A stretch of DNA of 6,776 nucleotides from JAITWN01 sp964384095 (GTDB lineage: Bacteria; Pseudomonadota; Gammaproteobacteria; SZUA-140): positions 1 to 6,776 of the forward strand of contig CAYLKC010000097.1 in the NCBI GenBank assembly GCA_964384095.1, written 5' to 3'. Under the pieces are notes generated by a model, which did not search any database, was not told the DNA's origin, and worked only from the letters and a program-made list of their open reading frames with translations. Below are positions 5,809-6,776 of the stretch, piece by piece. Position 1 is the first letter of the stretch, and the number at the start of each line of letters is the position of its first letter. The position numbers and the translations under genes are program-made.

Positions 5809-6776
5809 ATGATCATCATCATGAACGCAAAGGCGGCCCCGGACGAGATCCATGCGGTCGAGGAACGGCTTGCCGCGATGGGCCTGCGCCCGCATGTATC
5901 TCGCGGCATCCAGCGCACGGTGATCGGCGCGATCGGTGACGAGCACGAGGTCGATCAGGAACTGCTCGAGGCCTGCAAGGGCGTCGAGCGCGTCGTGCGC
6001 GTGATGAAACCGTACAAGATGGTGTCGCGCGAGTCGCATGACGCCAGCAGTGTCATCGAGATCGGCGGCGTGCCGGTCGGCGGTGCGCAGCTCCAGGTCA
6101 TCGCCGGTCCCTGTTCGGTCGAGACGCCGCAACAGATGGCCGATGCCGCTGACGCTGCTGCCTCTGCCGGTTGCCGGCTGATGCGCGGCGGCGCGTTCAA
6201 GCCGCGCACCAGTCCCTATGCCTTCCAGGGCGCCGGCGTCGAAGGCCTGAAGATGTTCCGTGAGGCCGCGGCGCGCCACCACCTGCCGATCGTCACCGAA
6301 CTGATGGACGTGCGCATGCTCGACACCTTCCTCGAGCACAAGGTCGACGCGATCCAGATCGGCACGCGCAACATGCAGAACTTCGACCTGCTGAGGGAGG
6401 TCGGCCGCAGCACGCACACGCCGGTGATCCTCAAGCGCGGGCTGTCGGCGACGATCTCCGAGTGGCTGATGGCGGCCGAGTACATCGCCGCCGGCGGCAA
6501 CCACAACATCATCTTCTGCGAGCGCGGCGTGCGCAGCTTCGAGGACGCCTACCGCAACATGCTCGACGTCACCGCGGTGCCGGTGCTGAAGCGCGAGACG
6601 CATCTGCCGGTGATCATCGATCCGAGCCATGCCGGCGGCAAGGCCTGGATGGTGCCGGCGCTCGCGCGCGCCGCGCTCGCCGCCGGCGCCGACGGCCTGC
6701 TGGTCGAGATGCATCCGCGTCCGCCCGAGGCCTGGTCCGACGCCGACCAGGCCCTCGATCCGGCGGAACTCGCCGC
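5809..6776 (+). CDS. aroF: 3-deoxy-7-phosphoheptulonate synthase, type I-beta, 3'-truncated
   Basis: DAHP synthase condenses phosphoenolpyruvate and erythrose-4-phosphate, the first shikimate pathway step. The frame is open to the window end (322 residues visible); relatives such as the Thermotoga maritima enzyme are about 338 residues, so only a short tail is missing. Residues 1 to about 72 form the ferredoxin-like regulatory domain (ISRGIQRTVIGAIGD-like region at 31-44, VMKPYKMVSRE at 65-75) that gives tyrosine or phenylalanine feedback in Thermotoga. The TIM barrel follows with GPCSVE (100-105, metal ligand Cys102), RGGAFKPRTSP (126-136, Lys131), QIGTRNMQNF (183-192), LKRG (208-211), DPSHAGG (271-277, His274), VEMHP (299-303, Glu300) and Asp311; these match the Thermotoga metal and active-site residues with a two-residue shift after the middle. 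The start at 5809 (MIIIM) restores the first beta strand; starting at 5821 would lose it. A site AGGT (5797-5800) lies 8 bases upstream. There is no chorismate mutase fusion in the visible part. Confidence 0.97.
   Translation, partial: MIIIMNAKAAPDEIHAVEERLAAMGLRPHVSRGIQRTVIGAIGDEHEVDQELLEACKGVERVVRVMKPYKMVSRESHDASSVIEIGGVPVGGAQLQVIAGPCSVETPQQMADAADAAASAGCRLMRGGAFKPRTSPYAFQGAGVEGLKMFREAAARHHLPIVTELMDVRMLDTFLEHKVDAIQIGTRNMQNFDLLREVGRSTHTPVILKRGLSATISEWLMAAEYIAAGGNHNIIFCERGVRSFEDAYRNMLDVTAVPVLKRETHLPVIIDPSHAGGKAWMVPALARAALAAGADGLLVEMHPRPPEAWSDADQALDPAELA

Noticed and set aside
5821..5823. Alternative DAHP synthase start at 5821
   Set aside because: It would remove MIII, the first strand of the ferredoxin-like domain conserved in I-beta enzymes. 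The AGGT site is also better placed for 5809.
4543..6714. 723-codon open frame on the minus strand
   Set aside because: It lies antisense to the end of serA, pheA and the DAHP synthase, all with clear family motifs. The translation is rich in His, Arg, Asp and Ala with no recognisable domain, typical of a shadow frame in GC-rich coding DNA.

Overview
The window is a stretch of GC-rich (roughly 64% by eye) bacterial core genome. All five genes lie on the + strand and are tightly packed. The order is gyrA (5' end missing), serC, a short-type serA, pheA and a type I-beta DAHP synthase (3' end missing). The gyrA-serC-pheA neighbourhood, usually followed by other aromatic and serine pathway genes and then cmk-rpsA-ihfB, is familiar from Pseudomonas-like Gammaproteobacteria, and the protein sequences fit that. 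The extra serA and the I-beta DAHP synthase are not part of the textbook arrangement. They point to a less-studied gammaproteobacterial lineage, possibly Chromatiales-like or uncultured, which I cannot name further.

Layout: 1-2349 encodes the DNA gyrase A subunit from about E. coli residue 73 to its acidic C-terminal tail. serC starts one base after the gyrA stop (2351-3433). A 39-base, AT-rich gap leads to serA (3473-4639). Fourteen bases later comes pheA (4654-5742), a chorismate mutase/prephenate dehydratase/ACT fusion. A 66-base gap with a small GC hairpin precedes the DAHP synthase (5809 to the window end). No RNA genes, mobile elements, CRISPR arrays or convincing terminators were seen, and no stretch over 300 bases lacks a gene.

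Functionally, SerA and SerC catalyse the first two steps from 3-phosphoglycerate to serine. The DAHP synthase opens the shikimate pathway, and PheA commits chorismate to phenylalanine. Three of the four metabolic enzymes carry a small ligand-sensing domain: ACT in SerA, ACT in PheA and a ferredoxin-like domain in the DAHP synthase. This suggests a co-transcribed amino acid module whose control is largely allosteric.

I see no evidence of a new defence, mobile or otherwise exotic system. The points most worth checking are the apparent loss of the usual catalytic glutamate in SerA, the AT-rich serA start region, and two short motifs shared by the regions upstream of serA and of the DAHP synthase.
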